NCBI RefSeq assembly: GCF_032193765.1 | Contig: NZ_JAVBIJ010000001.1 | Coordinates: 806,001-870,000 of the forward strand | Reading direction: 5' to 3' | DNA length: 64,000 bases | DNA from: Rhodoferax potami | Lineage (GTDB): Bacteria > Pseudomonadota > Gammaproteobacteria > Burkholderiales > Burkholderiaceae_C | Shown here: positions 1-8,663 of the stretch, piece by piece | Layout of the letters: every line of letters begins with the position of its first letter | Position numbering within the stretch: position 1 is the stretch's first letter | Made by a program: the position numbers and the translations under genes | Notes under the pieces: generated by a model | What the model saw: the letters and a program-made list of their open reading frames with translations, nothing else | The model's database searches: none | Told to the model about the DNA's origin: nothing

Positions 1-796
1 CACCACGGCGCCCACCGGCACGCCGGAGCCCAGGCCCTTGGCCAGCGGCATCAGCGTCGGGCAGGATGCCGGCCCACTGGTGGGCAAACCACTTGCCGGT
101 GCGGCCCATGCCGCACTGCACTTCGTCAATCATCAAGAGCCAGTCGCGCTGGTCGCACAGGGCTCGCACCTCGCGCAGGTAGTCCATGTGCATCGGGTTC
201 ACGCCGCCTTCGCCCTGGATGGCTTCAAAGAACACCGCCACCACATTGGGGTTGCCTTCGGTCGCAGCTTTGAGGGCGTCAATGTTGTTCACCGGCACGC
301 GGATAAACCCCTCCACCAGCGGGCCGAAGCCGGCTTGCACTTTGGGGTTGCCTGTAGCACTCAGGGTGGCAATAGAGCGGCCGTGGAAAGCCTTTTCATA
401 GACCACCACTTCAGGGCGCTCAATGCCCTTGTCGTGGCCGAACTTGCGGGCCAGCTTCAGGGCGGCTTCGTTGGCCTCCAGGCCGGTGGAGCAGAAAAAC
501 ACATTCGTCATGCCCGAGCGCTCTACCAGCAGCTTGGCCAGCTCTTCCTGCAGGGGGATGTGGTAGTAGTTGGAGGTGTGGATCAGCTTGGTCAGCTGGT
601 CTTGCAAAGCGGGCACGAGTTGGGGGTGGTTGTGGCCCAGGGTGTTGACCGCGATGCCGCCCAGGGCGTCCAGGTATTCCTTGCCGTTCACGTCCCACAC
701 GCGGCAGCCTCGTCCATGGCTCAGGGCGATGGGCAGTCGGCCGTAGGTGTTCATCACGTGGGGTGAAGACGGCGTGGTAACAGTGGCGGCGGTCAT
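1..796 (-). CDS. argD: Acetylornithine aminotransferase, 3' end cut by window, apparent frameshift
   Basis: PLP-dependent class III aminotransferase of arginine biosynthesis, converting N-acetylglutamate semialdehyde to N-acetylornithine with glutamate as amino donor; cytosolic. From ATG 796 the frame runs MTAATVTTPSS, the cofactor-phosphate motif FFCSTGLEANEAAL (residues 100-113) and MIDEVQCGMGRTGKW (222-236), whose Asp224 should contact the PLP ring nitrogen. After Asp247 (about base 56) the expected MPLAKGLGSGVPVGAVV appears only in the next frame (bases 51-1), so one extra base sits at about 53-58. The PLP lysine lies beyond the window. Either a real lesion or a sequence error. Assignment is firm; intactness is doubtful. 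Confidence 0.88.
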   Translation of the reverse strand, partial: MTAATVTTPSSPHVMNTYGRLPIALSHGRGCRVWDVNGKEYLDALGGIAVNTLGHNHPQLVPALQDQLTKLIHTSNYYHIPLQEELAKLLVERSGMTNVFFCSTGLEANEAALKLARKFGHDKGIERPEVVVYEKAFHGRSIATLSATGNPKVQAGFGPLVEGFIRVPVNNIDALKAATEGNPNVVAVFFEAIQGEGGVNPMHMDYLREVRALCDQRDWLLMIDEVQCGMGRTGKWFAHQWAGILPDADAAGQGPGLRRAGGRRG

Positions 797-828
797 GCGG
801 TAACTCCGGTGGTGGCTACAAAACAGAT

Positions 829-860
829 CGGCCCGACTGATGCAAAGGCCAGTCGGGCCG
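829..860 (-). promoter_or_regulatory. Inverted repeat in argD leader
   Basis: A perfect 10-bp inverted repeat (CGGCCCGACT at 829-838, AGTCGGGCCG at 851-860) with a 12-nt loop lies 33 bases upstream of the argD start. On the argD strand a T-rich stretch (ATCTGTTTTG) follows the stem, so it could act as a leader terminator/attenuator or an operator. No leader peptide was recognised. The rest of the 242-base gap to the next gene shows no other clear element. Confidence 0.3.
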
Positions 861-1038
861 TTGAAGCCTGATTTTAGGCGCACTGGGCATGGCGGTTTCG
901 TGACAAATCCACATCACACTGATGCGCGTCGGCATAGCTGGTTTGTCATCTCCATGACAGCGGAGCGGGTAGAATTCTTGTGCGTCGCAGCACCGTGATC
1001 AACCGGTGGGCGAACCCCCTGAAATTTTTCACGCACTG

Positions 1039-1377
1039 ATGGCTACCACTCCTCCAAAAGAACTCTACATCCTGGGAATCACGCGGCAAGGCAAGACCTT
1101 TCGCCCCAGTGACTGGGCGGAGCGTCTGGCCGGCGTGATGAGCCAATTCCGCCCCGGCGGCGCCACCCGCGGTAGCCATCTGGGCTACTCGCCATGGTGC
1201 GTGCCCACCTCGATCGGGCAGGTGAAATGCGTCATCGTGCACCCCGACCTGCGGGACTACGACGTCATGGCTTGGGATTTTTGCCTGAACTTTGCCCGTG
1301 ACAACGAGTTGCAAGTCAGCGAGACCCGCCCCGAGGCGCCTGCTGCGCCCGCCGCTCGTCCGGCAGCTTCCGAATAA
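1039..1377 (+). CDS. DUF3579 family protein
   Basis: Small cytosolic protein of 112 residues. ELYILGITRQGKTFRPSDWA near the N-terminus, the central YSPWCVP and KCVIVHPDLRDYDVMAWDF, and FARDNELQV near the end match the DUF3579 family of betaproteobacteria; its function is not known. An Ala/Pro-rich tail follows residue 98. ATG 1039 is preferred over GTG 1006 because the conserved block then starts about eight residues in, as usual in the family; no good ribosome site separates them. The arginine gene on one side and rpsT/murJ on the other is a familiar arrangement in this group, from memory. Confidence 0.8.
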   Translation: MATTPPKELYILGITRQGKTFRPSDWAERLAGVMSQFRPGGATRGSHLGYSPWCVPTSIGQVKCVIVHPDLRDYDVMAWDFCLNFARDNELQVSETRPEAPAAPAARPAASE

Positions 1378-1401
1378 TTTTTTTGTCCTGACGACAGAAA
1401 C

Positions 1402-1437
1402 AAAAAAGCCGTTCAGATGAACGACTTTTTTGTTTTT
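1402..1437. terminator. Bidirectional rho-independent terminator
   Basis: An A-tract, the stem CGTTCA/GAACG and a T-tract lie between the convergent DUF3579 gene and rpsT, so it can end both transcripts. Confidence 0.8.
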
Positions 1438-1501
1438 GCTGACAGCGCACCCTTACAAACGGCGAACCTTGTTGCCAAGGTCCGTGCGATTGCCTAAGTG
1501 A

Positions 1502-1801
1502 TTAGGCTGCGAGTGCCAAGGCTTTCACCTTGGTAGCCAAACGGCTCTTATCGCGTGCTGCCTTGTTCTTGTGGAAGATGCCCTTGTCAGCCACGGTGTC
1601 CACCACGGCTTGCATCTTGGCAAACAATTCTGCGGCTTTGGTCTTGTCACCGGCCACAACTGCCTTTTCCACGTTCTTCACCGCGGTGCGGTATTTGGAA
1701 CGCAAAGAAGTGTTTGCTGCATTGATTTTGATGTCCTGACGGACGCGTTTACGGCCCGACGCCAGGCGCGGGTTCTTTTTCTTGGGTTTACCAGATGCCA
1801 T
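1502..1801 (-). CDS. rpsT: 30S ribosomal protein S20
   Basis: Primary 16S rRNA-binding protein of the small subunit. The 99-residue, strongly basic product starts [19 protein letters not shown], carries the helical core with [20 protein letters not shown], and ends in an Ala-rich helix with [14 protein letters not shown]. Length and composition match bacterial S20 (about 87-100 residues; the longer forms are typical of Burkholderiales). AAGGA lies about nine bases before ATG 1801 and a TATAAT about 45 bases upstream. Monocistronic, ending at the shared terminator. Confidence 0.97.
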   Translation of the reverse strand: MASGKPKKKNPRLASGRKRVRQDIKINAANTSLRSKYRTAVKNVEKAVVAGDKTKAAELFAKMQAVVDTVADKGIFHKNKAARDKSRLATKVKALALAA

Positions 1802-1846
1802 GATTAATATTCCTTGTGTTGGAGGATGTTGTCAGCAAAGCCGATG

Positions 1847-1852
1847 ATTATA
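1847..1852 (-). promoter_or_regulatory. Probable -10 box of rpsT
   Basis: TATAAT on the minus strand, about 45 bases before the rpsT start. No good -35 at the ideal spacing; GGTTGA lies 16 bases upstream. Confidence 0.5.
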
Positions 1853-1868
1853 TACCGGCCCAGCTGAA

Positions 1869-3170
1869 TCAACCCACCAGGCGATTCCGCCCTTGGGCCT
1901 TTGCCTCGTACAAGCGTTGGTCGGCCACATGGAGGAGGGCGTTCAAGTCGTCATCGTGCCCGCCGTGGATACCGATACTGATCGTCACTTTGATTTCTTC
2001 CGGCATGCCTTCGGCAGCGTTGAGGGGCAACAGCTCCCGGAACGCATCGAGCCTAGGCCGCAAGAGCTCGACGGTGTGGGATTCGCTGAACAGCGCAAAC
2101 TCTTCACCGCCAATGCGGGCGATCAGGGCGTCCGGGAAGTGTTTTCGCAGGTAGTCTGCAACAAAACGGATCACGATGTCGCCATTGGCGTGTCCGAAAC
2201 GGTCGTTGATCGATTTGAAGTGGTCAATATCCAGCATGGCAACCACCACCGGCTGCGCCGCGTTTTTGGCAAAACCGTGGCGCACACCGCCTTGCTCGAA
2301 AAAATGTCGCCGGTTGTAGAGGCCGGTCAGAGAGTCCACGTTGGCCAGGTGATGCAAGCGATCAACTAGCTCCAGCATCTCGAGGTTCTGGTTGACCCGG
2401 CAGGTCATTTCCTCGAACGAATAGGGCTTGGACATGAAGTCGTTGGCCCCGTGCTTCAGGAAGCGTGCCGAAATGTCGGAGTGGTCTTCCCCGGAAATGC
2501 CGATGATGGCGAGGCGCTCTTTGCCCATGGTGCGGCGGGCTTCTGTCACGAATTCGAAACCGTCCACCACCGGCATGTTGTAGTCGATCAGGGCCAGCTT
2601 GATGTCGGGTTGTGCAGCAAGCACCGCCAAGGCTTCGCGCCCGTTGTGCGCTATTTGCACATTGAGGCCCTGCATGGACAGCATGCGGCGAATGACTTCC
2701 AGCGAAGAGGGGGAGTCGTCAGCCACCAGAACTTTGAGACCTGCGTTCCGGATCAGGCGGCTTAGCCATTGCACCGCGTATTCAAAGGAGGGCAGCCCTT
2801 TTTTCAGCACGTAGTCGACGATCAGACCCTGCGTCATCATGTTGCGGATATCTTTGGTGATCGTGCCGGTCAGGGCTATGGCCGGGATGTGTTTGGCAGC
2901 GATCAGCTCGAATACTTCCCCATAGGGAGCATCGGGCAGGTTGGCATCGCAGACTGCGGCGAATATTTCGTGGCCGTGCTGTTCCAGGAGGGCGTTAGCC
3001 TCGGCGAGTGAGTAGGCGGTGAGAACCGTGCATTGCCACGCCTTTTTGACCATGCTGGTGAGCATTTCAGAGAGGGCTCTCTGGTCTTCCACGATCAAGA
3101 CGCAGCTTTTACCCGGTGGCATGGTGGCTGCACGCGCGGGCCTGAATGAGTGGCGCAGACTTGTTTTCAT
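1869..3170 (-). CDS. Two-receiver response regulator diguanylate cyclase
   Basis: Predicted cytosolic signalling enzyme making cyclic di-GMP. Counted from ATG 3170 (433 residues): receiver 1 at about 20-135 with acidic pair E28/D29 and phospho-acceptor candidate D75; receiver 2 at about 145-260 with D151/D152, D196 in LIDYNMP and K248; then a GGDEF domain with DSLTGLYNRRHFFE and the active-site GGEEF at 354-358, so it should be catalytically competent. Receiver 1 has no clear conserved lysine and may not be phosphorylated. A longer frame reaches 3251, but the added residues do not look like a domain. No partner histidine kinase is adjacent. Divergent from murJ. Confidence 0.88.
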   Translation of the reverse strand: MKTSLRHSFRPARAATMPPGKSCVLIVEDQRALSEMLTSMVKKAWQCTVLTAYSLAEANALLEQHGHEIFAAVCDANLPDAPYGEVFELIAAKHIPAIALTGTITKDIRNMMTQGLIVDYVLKKGLPSFEYAVQWLSRLIRNAGLKVLVADDSPSSLEVIRRMLSMQGLNVQIAHNGREALAVLAAQPDIKLALIDYNMPVVDGFEFVTEARRTMGKERLAIIGISGEDHSDISARFLKHGANDFMSKPYSFEEMTCRVNQNLEMLELVDRLHHLANVDSLTGLYNRRHFFEQGGVRHGFAKNAAQPVVVAMLDIDHFKSINDRFGHANGDIVIRFVADYLRKHFPDALIARIGGEEFALFSESHTVELLRPRLDAFRELLPLNAAEGMPEEIKVTISIGIHGGHDDDLNALLHVADQRLYEAKAQGRNRLVG

Positions 3171-3277
3171 AAAGTATCCAACGATATGGCTCGAGACTGC
3201 TGATTCAAACACGAAATGGGGCTGTCTGGAATGGTGACATTGATTCCCCACTCTGCGCGCGCCGCTACACTTGCCCT

Positions 3278-4843
3278 GTGAGTCTTATCAAATCTGTATC
3301 TACCGTGTCCCTGTGGACATTGGCCTCCCGGGTCACCGGCCTGGCCCGCGAGCTTTTGGTGGCGGCTGCGTTTGGCGCCAGCGCAATGACCGACGCTTTC
3401 AACGTCGCTTTCCGCATCCCTAATCTGTTTCGCCGTTTGTTTGCCGAAGGCGCCTTCAGCCAGGCCTTTGTGCCGGTCTTGGCCGCCAGCAAAGCCAAAA
3501 ATGGCGACGTGGCGACCAAGCTGCTGGTGGATCGGGTGGCCACCTTGCTGGCCTGTGCCTTGGTGCTAACCTGTGTCGTGGGGGTGATCGCTTCGCCACT
3601 GCTGGTTTGGGCCATGGCGAGTGGCTTGCAGAAAGACCCGGCGGGCTACGAGGCGGCCGTGTTCATGACCCGCTTCATGTTTCCTTACATCGGCTTTATG
3701 TCGATGGTGGCCCTGTCGTCCGGCATATTAAATACTTGGAAACGCTTTGCGGTGCCGGCTGCTACGCCCGTTCTCTTGAACCTGAGCATGATCGGGGCCG
3801 CTTGGTTGCTGGTGCCTTGGTTCAAAGGGCAGGGTATTGAGCCGATTTACGCGATGGCAGTCGGGGTGATGGTCGGCGGGCTGCTGCAACTCTTGGTGCA
3901 AATTCCGGCCTTGAGCCGTTTAGGCATGTTGCCGCGCTTCAGCCTGCAGTGGGCCATCTTGCGGGAAGCCTGCGCCGACCCTGAGACGCGGCGAATCGGC
4001 AAGTTGATGTTGCCGGCCTTGCTGGGTGTGAGCGTGGCCCAGATATCGCTGTTGATCAACACCCAGATCGCTTCGCACTTGCCGACCGGCAGCGTGAGCT
4101 GGCTGACCTATGCCGACCGCTTGATGGAGTTTCCCACCGCCATGCTGGGTGTGGCCTTGGGGGTGGTGCTGATGCCGCAGCTGGCCGGTGCGCGCGCCAG
4201 AGATGATGGTGCCGGCTACTCCGCCTTGCTGGATTGGGGGCTGCGCATTGTGGTCTTGCTGGCAGTGCCCTGTGCGGTGGGCTTGTTGACGTTCTCTAAA
4301 CCCCTGGTAGCTGTGCTGTACCACTACGGTGCATTTACGTCGCTTGACGTGCAGCAAACCACCTGGGCTCTGATGGGCTGGGGTGCGGGTTTGGTAGGAA
4401 TCGTTGCCATCAAAGTGCTGGCCCCGGGCTATTACGCCAGCCAGGACATCAAAACGCCGGTCAAGATTGCGGTGGTGGTGTTGATTGCTACTCAGTTGAT
4501 GAACCTGGCGTTGGTGCCGATGTTTCAACACGCGGGCCTGTCTTTGTCTATCAGCCTGGGTGCCCTGATCAATGCCACATGGCTCTTGATCGGCTTGCTG
4601 CGCCGCGGCAGTTTTCAGCCTTCGTCGGGCTGGGGGCGCTTTTTGCTTCAGGTAGTGGCATCTTCCGCGGTCTTGGTGGTTTACCTTCTCTGGGCCGCCG
4701 GTCTGGTGGATTGGGTGGCCATGCGCGCCCAGCCCTGGTTGCGCATCGGTTGGCTGGTCCTTTTGATGGCAGGCTCTGCCGCGGTATATTTTGGAGCCTT
4801 GTGGGCGGCGGGTTTGAATGTGCGCCACTTCTTAAGGCGCTAA
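3278..4843 (+). CDS. murJ: Lipid II flippase MurJ (MviN)
   Basis: Inner-membrane MOP-family flippase moving lipid II to the periplasmic face for peptidoglycan synthesis. The 521-residue product has about 14 hydrophobic segments and the family start: SLWTLASRVTGLARELLVAA, then DAFNVAFRIPNLFRRLFAEG and GAFSQAFVPV with the conserved Arg residues of the central cavity. Start is GTG 3278 with no visible Shine-Dalgarno; a -10-like TACACT ends seven bases before it, so a leaderless message is possible. The SirB1-like gene follows after 15 bases and is probably co-transcribed. Confidence 0.96.
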   Translation: MSLIKSVSTVSLWTLASRVTGLARELLVAAAFGASAMTDAFNVAFRIPNLFRRLFAEGAFSQAFVPVLAASKAKNGDVATKLLVDRVATLLACALVLTCVVGVIASPLLVWAMASGLQKDPAGYEAAVFMTRFMFPYIGFMSMVALSSGILNTWKRFAVPAATPVLLNLSMIGAAWLLVPWFKGQGIEPIYAMAVGVMVGGLLQLLVQIPALSRLGMLPRFSLQWAILREACADPETRRIGKLMLPALLGVSVAQISLLINTQIASHLPTGSVSWLTYADRLMEFPTAMLGVALGVVLMPQLAGARARDDGAGYSALLDWGLRIVVLLAVPCAVGLLTFSKPLVAVLYHYGAFTSLDVQQTTWALMGWGAGLVGIVAIKVLAPGYYASQDIKTPVKIAVVVLIATQLMNLALVPMFQHAGLSLSISLGALINATWLLIGLLRRGSFQPSSGWGRFLLQVVASSAVLVVYLLWAAGLVDWVAMRAQPWLRIGWLVLLMAGSAAVYFGALWAAGLNVRHFLRR

Positions 4844-4858
4844 ACCGGGAGGATGAGT

Positions 4859-5713
4859 ATGAAGTTGGATCTGACAGTCCCCTCCGCGTTGGAGTATTTC
4901 GCCAGTTTGGTCGGCAGTGACCAGGACTTGGCGCTGTTTGAAGCCGCACTCAGCCTGGGGCAGGACGAATACCCGGAGCTCGATCTGCAATCCAGCATGG
5001 CCGAAGTGGATCAGCTGGTGGCCCGTCTGCAACGTCGCCTCGCCGACGACGCATCCGCCCTGCAGCGGGTGCGGGTGTTGAACCAGTTTTTCTTCACAGA
5101 CCTTGGCTTCGCCGGTAACGTCAATAACTATTACGACCCGGACAACAGTTTTGTGTCGCAACTGCTGCGCACGCGGCGCGGCATCCCGATTTCGCTGGCC
5201 GTGCTCTGGATGGAGTTGGCCCAAGGCTTGAAGTTGGATGCCCAAGGGGTCAGTTTCCCCGGGCATTTCATGGTCAAGGTGAATCTGCCGATGGGCCAGG
5301 CGGTCATTGACCCGATGTCGGGCCGCTCCCTCAGCAAAGAAGAGCTGTCTGAAATGTTGGAACCATTTCGCCGCCGCAGCGGCTTGGTGGATGATTTCGA
5401 AGCGCCCCTCGGGCTGTACCTGCAAGCCGCATCGCCCCGCGAAATTCTGGCGCGCATGCTGCGCAACTTGAAAGAGATTTATCGCTCCCAGCAGGACTGG
5501 CCGCGCTTGTTGGCGGTGCAGGAGCGTTTGGTGGTGCTGTTGCCGGAGTCATGGCCCGAGTACCGCGACCGCGGTTTGGTGCATGCCGAGCTAGGCAACT
5601 CACGGCAGGCTCTGTCCGACTTGGAGCTCTACCTGGAGCATGCCAGCCATATGGTGGACACCGAGCAGATTGTGGAGCAGGTCAAAATTCTGCGTATCCA
5701 AACCGGTATCTAA
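4859..5713 (+). CDS. SirB1/transglutaminase-like family protein with TPR region
   Basis: Cytosolic protein of 284 residues. The N-terminal half has the SirB1 pattern RRGIPISLAVLWMELAQ, then FPGHFMVKV and VIDPMSGR, which keep the His and Asp of a transglutaminase fold, but Ser stands where the nucleophilic Cys would be, so peptidase or transferase activity is unlikely. The C-terminal part (about 190-284; YRSQQDWPRLLAVQERLV, RDRGLVHAELGNSRQAL) looks like tetratricopeptide helices. ATG 4859 is chosen over ATG 4853 because GGGAGG at 4847-4852 sits six bases before it. Function unknown; reported family members neighbour various core genes. Confidence 0.82.
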   Translation: MKLDLTVPSALEYFASLVGSDQDLALFEAALSLGQDEYPELDLQSSMAEVDQLVARLQRRLADDASALQRVRVLNQFFFTDLGFAGNVNNYYDPDNSFVSQLLRTRRGIPISLAVLWMELAQGLKLDAQGVSFPGHFMVKVNLPMGQAVIDPMSGRSLSKEELSEMLEPFRRRSGLVDDFEAPLGLYLQAASPREILARMLRNLKEIYRSQQDWPRLLAVQERLVVLLPESWPEYRDRGLVHAELGNSRQALSDLELYLEHASHMVDTEQIVEQVKILRIQTGI

Positions 5714-5753
5714 ACGCCGGGCAAGCGCTTGCCCGGCGGGTGGGGCATAAGTC

Positions 5754-6803
5754 TTAGCGAACCACCACTTGCGCACCGTCACCTTGGGCGGCGATCGTGC
5801 CCACGGTGTAGACGGTTTCGCCGCTGGCGCGCAAGGTAGCGGCTGTGGCTTCTGCGTTGGCAGCGTCCACCACCACGACCATGCCGATGCCGTTGTTGAA
5901 GGTGCGGTTCATCTCGATGTCGTCAATGCCAGCGGTCTGTTGCAGCCAGGCAAACAGCTCGGTCTGCGGCCAGCTGCCCTTGACCAAATGGGCTGCGGTG
6001 CCTTCAGGCAACACGCGGGGAATGTTTTCCAGCAAGCCGCCACCGGTGATGTGGGCCAGAGCCTTGATCGGGTGGGCTGCCAGCGCAGCCAACACGTTTT
6101 TCACGTACAGGCGGGTGGGTTCCATGATGGCTTGTTTAAAAGGTTTGCCGTCCAAAGTGGCGGGCACAGTGCCGGCAGCCTCTGCACGCTCGATGCATTT
6201 GCGGACCAGGCTGAAACCGTTCGAGTGCACACCGGCAGATGCCAGGCCCAACACCACGTCGCCGGGCTTGACGTCAGCGCCGGTCAAAATTTTGGATTTT
6301 TCTACTGCACCCACACAAAAACCTGCCAAGTCGTATTCGCCAGCGGGGTACATGCCGGGCATTTCGGCGGTTTCACCACCGATGAGGGCGCAGCCGCTCA
6401 ACTCGCAACCTTTAGCAATACCGCCGACCACCGCGGCGGCGGTGTCCACATCCAGCTTGCCGCAGGCAAAGTAGTCCAGGAAGAACAGGGGCTCGGCGCC
6501 TTGCACCAGCACGTCGTTCACACTCATGCCGACCAGGTCGATACCCACGGTGTCGTGCATGTTCCACTCAAAGGCCAGCTTGAGCTTGGTGCCCACGCCA
6601 TCGGTGCCGCTCACCAGCACGGGTTCTTTGTAGCGCTTGGGCACTTCAAACAAGGCCCCGAAACCGCCGATACCGGCCAACACGCCTTCGCGCATGGTTT
6701 TCTTGGCCAAGGGCTTGATGCGTTCGACCAAGGCGTCACCGGCAACGATATCGACACCGGCGTCTTTGTAAGAAAGGGGAGTGGAGGCAGAAGATTGGGT
6801 CAT
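5754..6803 (-). CDS. purM: Phosphoribosylformylglycinamidine cyclo-ligase (AIR synthetase)
   Basis: Catalyses ATP-dependent ring closure of FGAM to aminoimidazole ribotide, step five of purine synthesis; cytosolic dimer. The 349-residue product shows [20 protein letters not shown], the glycine-rich [39 protein letters not shown] and the late [15 protein letters not shown], in family order and full length. ATG 6803 gives the usual N-terminus, although the frame is open to 6908. Divergent from the AI-2E permease gene with an 84-base AT-rich gap that must hold both promoters. Confidence 0.97.
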   Translation of the reverse strand: MTQSSASTPLSYKDAGVDIVAGDALVERIKPLAKKTMREGVLAGIGGFGALFEVPKRYKEPVLVSGTDGVGTKLKLAFEWNMHDTVGIDLVGMSVNDVLVQGAEPLFFLDYFACGKLDVDTAAAVVGGIAKGCELSGCALIGGETAEMPGMYPAGEYDLAGFCVGAVEKSKILTGADVKPGDVVLGLASAGVHSNGFSLVRKCIERAEAAGTVPATLDGKPFKQAIMEPTRLYVKNVLAALAAHPIKALAHITGGGLLENIPRVLPEGTAAHLVKGSWPQTELFAWLQQTAGIDDIEMNRTFNNGIGMVVVVDAANAEATAATLRASGETVYTVGTIAAQGDGAQVVVR

Positions 6804-6887
6804 GGGAGGTAACGTTTGGGGTGAAGCGGAGGCAGACCCCGATAGAATTTGCCTAGATTTTAAGGGTTTGCCCCTTCTCTTTCTCTC

Positions 6888-7970
6888 ATGCCCCTCACCC
6901 CCACCCAAAAAAGTTTCGCTGCATGGGTCGCCATTGCAGTATTTGCCGTCCTCGTTTTATGGCTGTTGGCGCCTGTGTTGGCGCCATTTGCCGTGGCGGC
7001 GGTACTGGCCTATGCGCTCACGCCGGTGGTCAATTGGATCGATGACATCGGCCTGGGCCGCATCCCCCGCGTCGTGGCGGTGGTGCTGGTGGAGGTCTTG
7101 TTTTTGATTGTGGTGCTGAGTGTGCTGTTGCTGATTGTTCCGATTCTTGCCAAAGAAATGCCGCTGCTGCGGGAGCAGTTTCCCGTGCTGCTCGACAGTT
7201 TGAACGAGTCGCTGAAGCCACTGTTTGCCCAATGGGGCATCAAGCTCAACCTGGATGTGGGCAGCATCAAGAACTTTGTCATGAAGTACCTCAACGCCAA
7301 CGTGGAAGATGCCTTTGGCTCGGTGCTGGCTTCGGTCAAGTTGGGCGGGAGTGTGGCGTTTGCCCTGATTGGTAACGCCATTTTGATTCCCGTGGCCTTG
7401 TTTTACCTGCTCATGGACTGGGCCCGTTTCATGGGGCAGTTGCGGCAATTGGTGCCGCCACGCCTACGGGCCCCGACCGATAGTTTCTTGCGTGAGGCAG
7501 ATGAGGTGCTGGGGCAGTACCTGCGTGGCCAGTTGTTGGTGATGGTGATTCTGGCCTTCGCCTACACCTTGGGCTTGGCCATGTTCGGCTTGGACTTGGC
7601 TTTGCCGATCGGGGTGTTTACCGGGTTGGCGATTTTTGTGCCTTATCTGGGTTTCGGGGTCGGGTTGGTGCTGGCCTTGTTCGCAGGCCTGCTGGAGTTT
7701 TCGGGCGAGCATGGTATCGGCTACCCCTTGGTGATGGTTGCGGTGGTCTATGGCTTGGGTCAGGTGATTGAGAGTTTTGTGCTGACGCCGCGCCTGGTGG
7801 GCGAGCGCATCGGCCTGCACCCTCTGGCTGTGATTTTTGCCTTGCTGGCGTTCGGTCAGCTGTTCGGTTTTGTGGGGGTACTGGTGGCCTTGCCTGCCAG
7901 CGCGGTGCTGCTGGTGGCGATACGCCGCGCGCGCTCGGGCTACCTCGGCAGCCGTTTGTATCTGGGGTGA
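6888..7970 (+). CDS. AI-2E family transporter (PerM-like permease)
   Basis: Integral membrane protein of 360 residues with seven to eight hydrophobic segments, in the AI-2E/UPF0118 exporter family. The paired helices near residues 18-60, the amphipathic middle (about 95-150) and the C-terminal [20 protein letters not shown] and [20 protein letters not shown] are characteristic. Substrate cannot be told; members have been linked to AI-2 export, sodium/proton antiport or other roles. First gene of a run with hda, HAD phosphatase, pcnB and folK, a synteny often seen in Burkholderiales. No clear ribosome site precedes ATG 6888. Confidence 0.88.
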   Translation: MPLTPTQKSFAAWVAIAVFAVLVLWLLAPVLAPFAVAAVLAYALTPVVNWIDDIGLGRIPRVVAVVLVEVLFLIVVLSVLLLIVPILAKEMPLLREQFPVLLDSLNESLKPLFAQWGIKLNLDVGSIKNFVMKYLNANVEDAFGSVLASVKLGGSVAFALIGNAILIPVALFYLLMDWARFMGQLRQLVPPRLRAPTDSFLREADEVLGQYLRGQLLVMVILAFAYTLGLAMFGLDLALPIGVFTGLAIFVPYLGFGVGLVLALFAGLLEFSGEHGIGYPLVMVAVVYGLGQVIESFVLTPRLVGERIGLHPLAVIFALLAFGQLFGFVGVLVALPASAVLLVAIRRARSGYLGSRLYLG

Positions 7971-7979
7971 CCCCTTCGT

Positions 7980-8663
7980 ATGAAACAGATTGCGTTGGAT
8001 ATCGGTTTGTCTACTGGCCCTACGGTGGCCAACTTCTTTGCCGGCCCCAATGAGGCCGCCCTCCGACACCTGGAGTTGTGGATTGGCGACGAGAGCCACT
8101 CTTTAACCCGCTCGCCGGTGCCCACGTACATCTGGGGGCCGGAGGGCAGTGGCAAAACGCACTTGCTCAAGGCTGCCCGCGAAGGGTTGCGCGAGCAGGG
8201 TGCGCGCGTGGGCTGGTTGGGCGCCAATGACGAGCCTGCTGATTTCGATGAGCGTTGGGCTGCGGTGGTGCTGGATGACGTGCACCTGTTCACCGCCGAG
8301 CAGCAGCACACCGCGTTTAACTGGTTCGTTAACGCCCATACCCACCACAAACCGGTGCTGGCGGCGGGCGAGTTTGCCCCCATCGATCTCAAGTTGCGCG
8401 ACGACTTGCGCACCCGGCTGGGTTGGGGGCACATCTTTAGCTTGCAGCTGCTGAGTGAGTCCGAGCGACGCAGTGTCTTGCGCCAAGCGGCAGATGCCCG
8501 GGGCGTGTTTTTGAGCGATGAGGTGATGGACTTCATGCTCAACCGCTTCAGCCGCGACCTCGGCAGCCTGATGGAGCTCCTCGACCTGATGGATGGCTAC
8601 GCCTTGCAGACCCAGCGCGCCATCACCATTCCGTTGATCAAATCCATGCTGGAAAACACATGA
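7980..8663 (+). CDS. hda: DnaA regulatory inactivator Hda
   Basis: DnaA-related AAA+ protein that, bound to the DNA-loaded sliding clamp, stimulates ATP hydrolysis by DnaA and so prevents re-initiation. The 227-residue product has the short N-terminal leader with KQIALDIGL as probable clamp-binding segment, Walker A GPEGSGKT at 53-60, Walker B VVLDDVH at 96-102, and the lid region FSRDLGSLMELLDLMD; it lacks the DNA-binding domain IV of DnaA, which marks it as Hda. Starts ten bases after the permease gene and overlaps the HAD gene by four bases (ATGA), implying translational coupling. Confidence 0.95.
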   Translation: MKQIALDIGLSTGPTVANFFAGPNEAALRHLELWIGDESHSLTRSPVPTYIWGPEGSGKTHLLKAAREGLREQGARVGWLGANDEPADFDERWAAVVLDDVHLFTAEQQHTAFNWFVNAHTHHKPVLAAGEFAPIDLKLRDDLRTRLGWGHIFSLQLLSESERRSVLRQAADARGVFLSDEVMDFMLNRFSRDLGSLMELLDLMDGYALQTQRAITIPLIKSMLENT

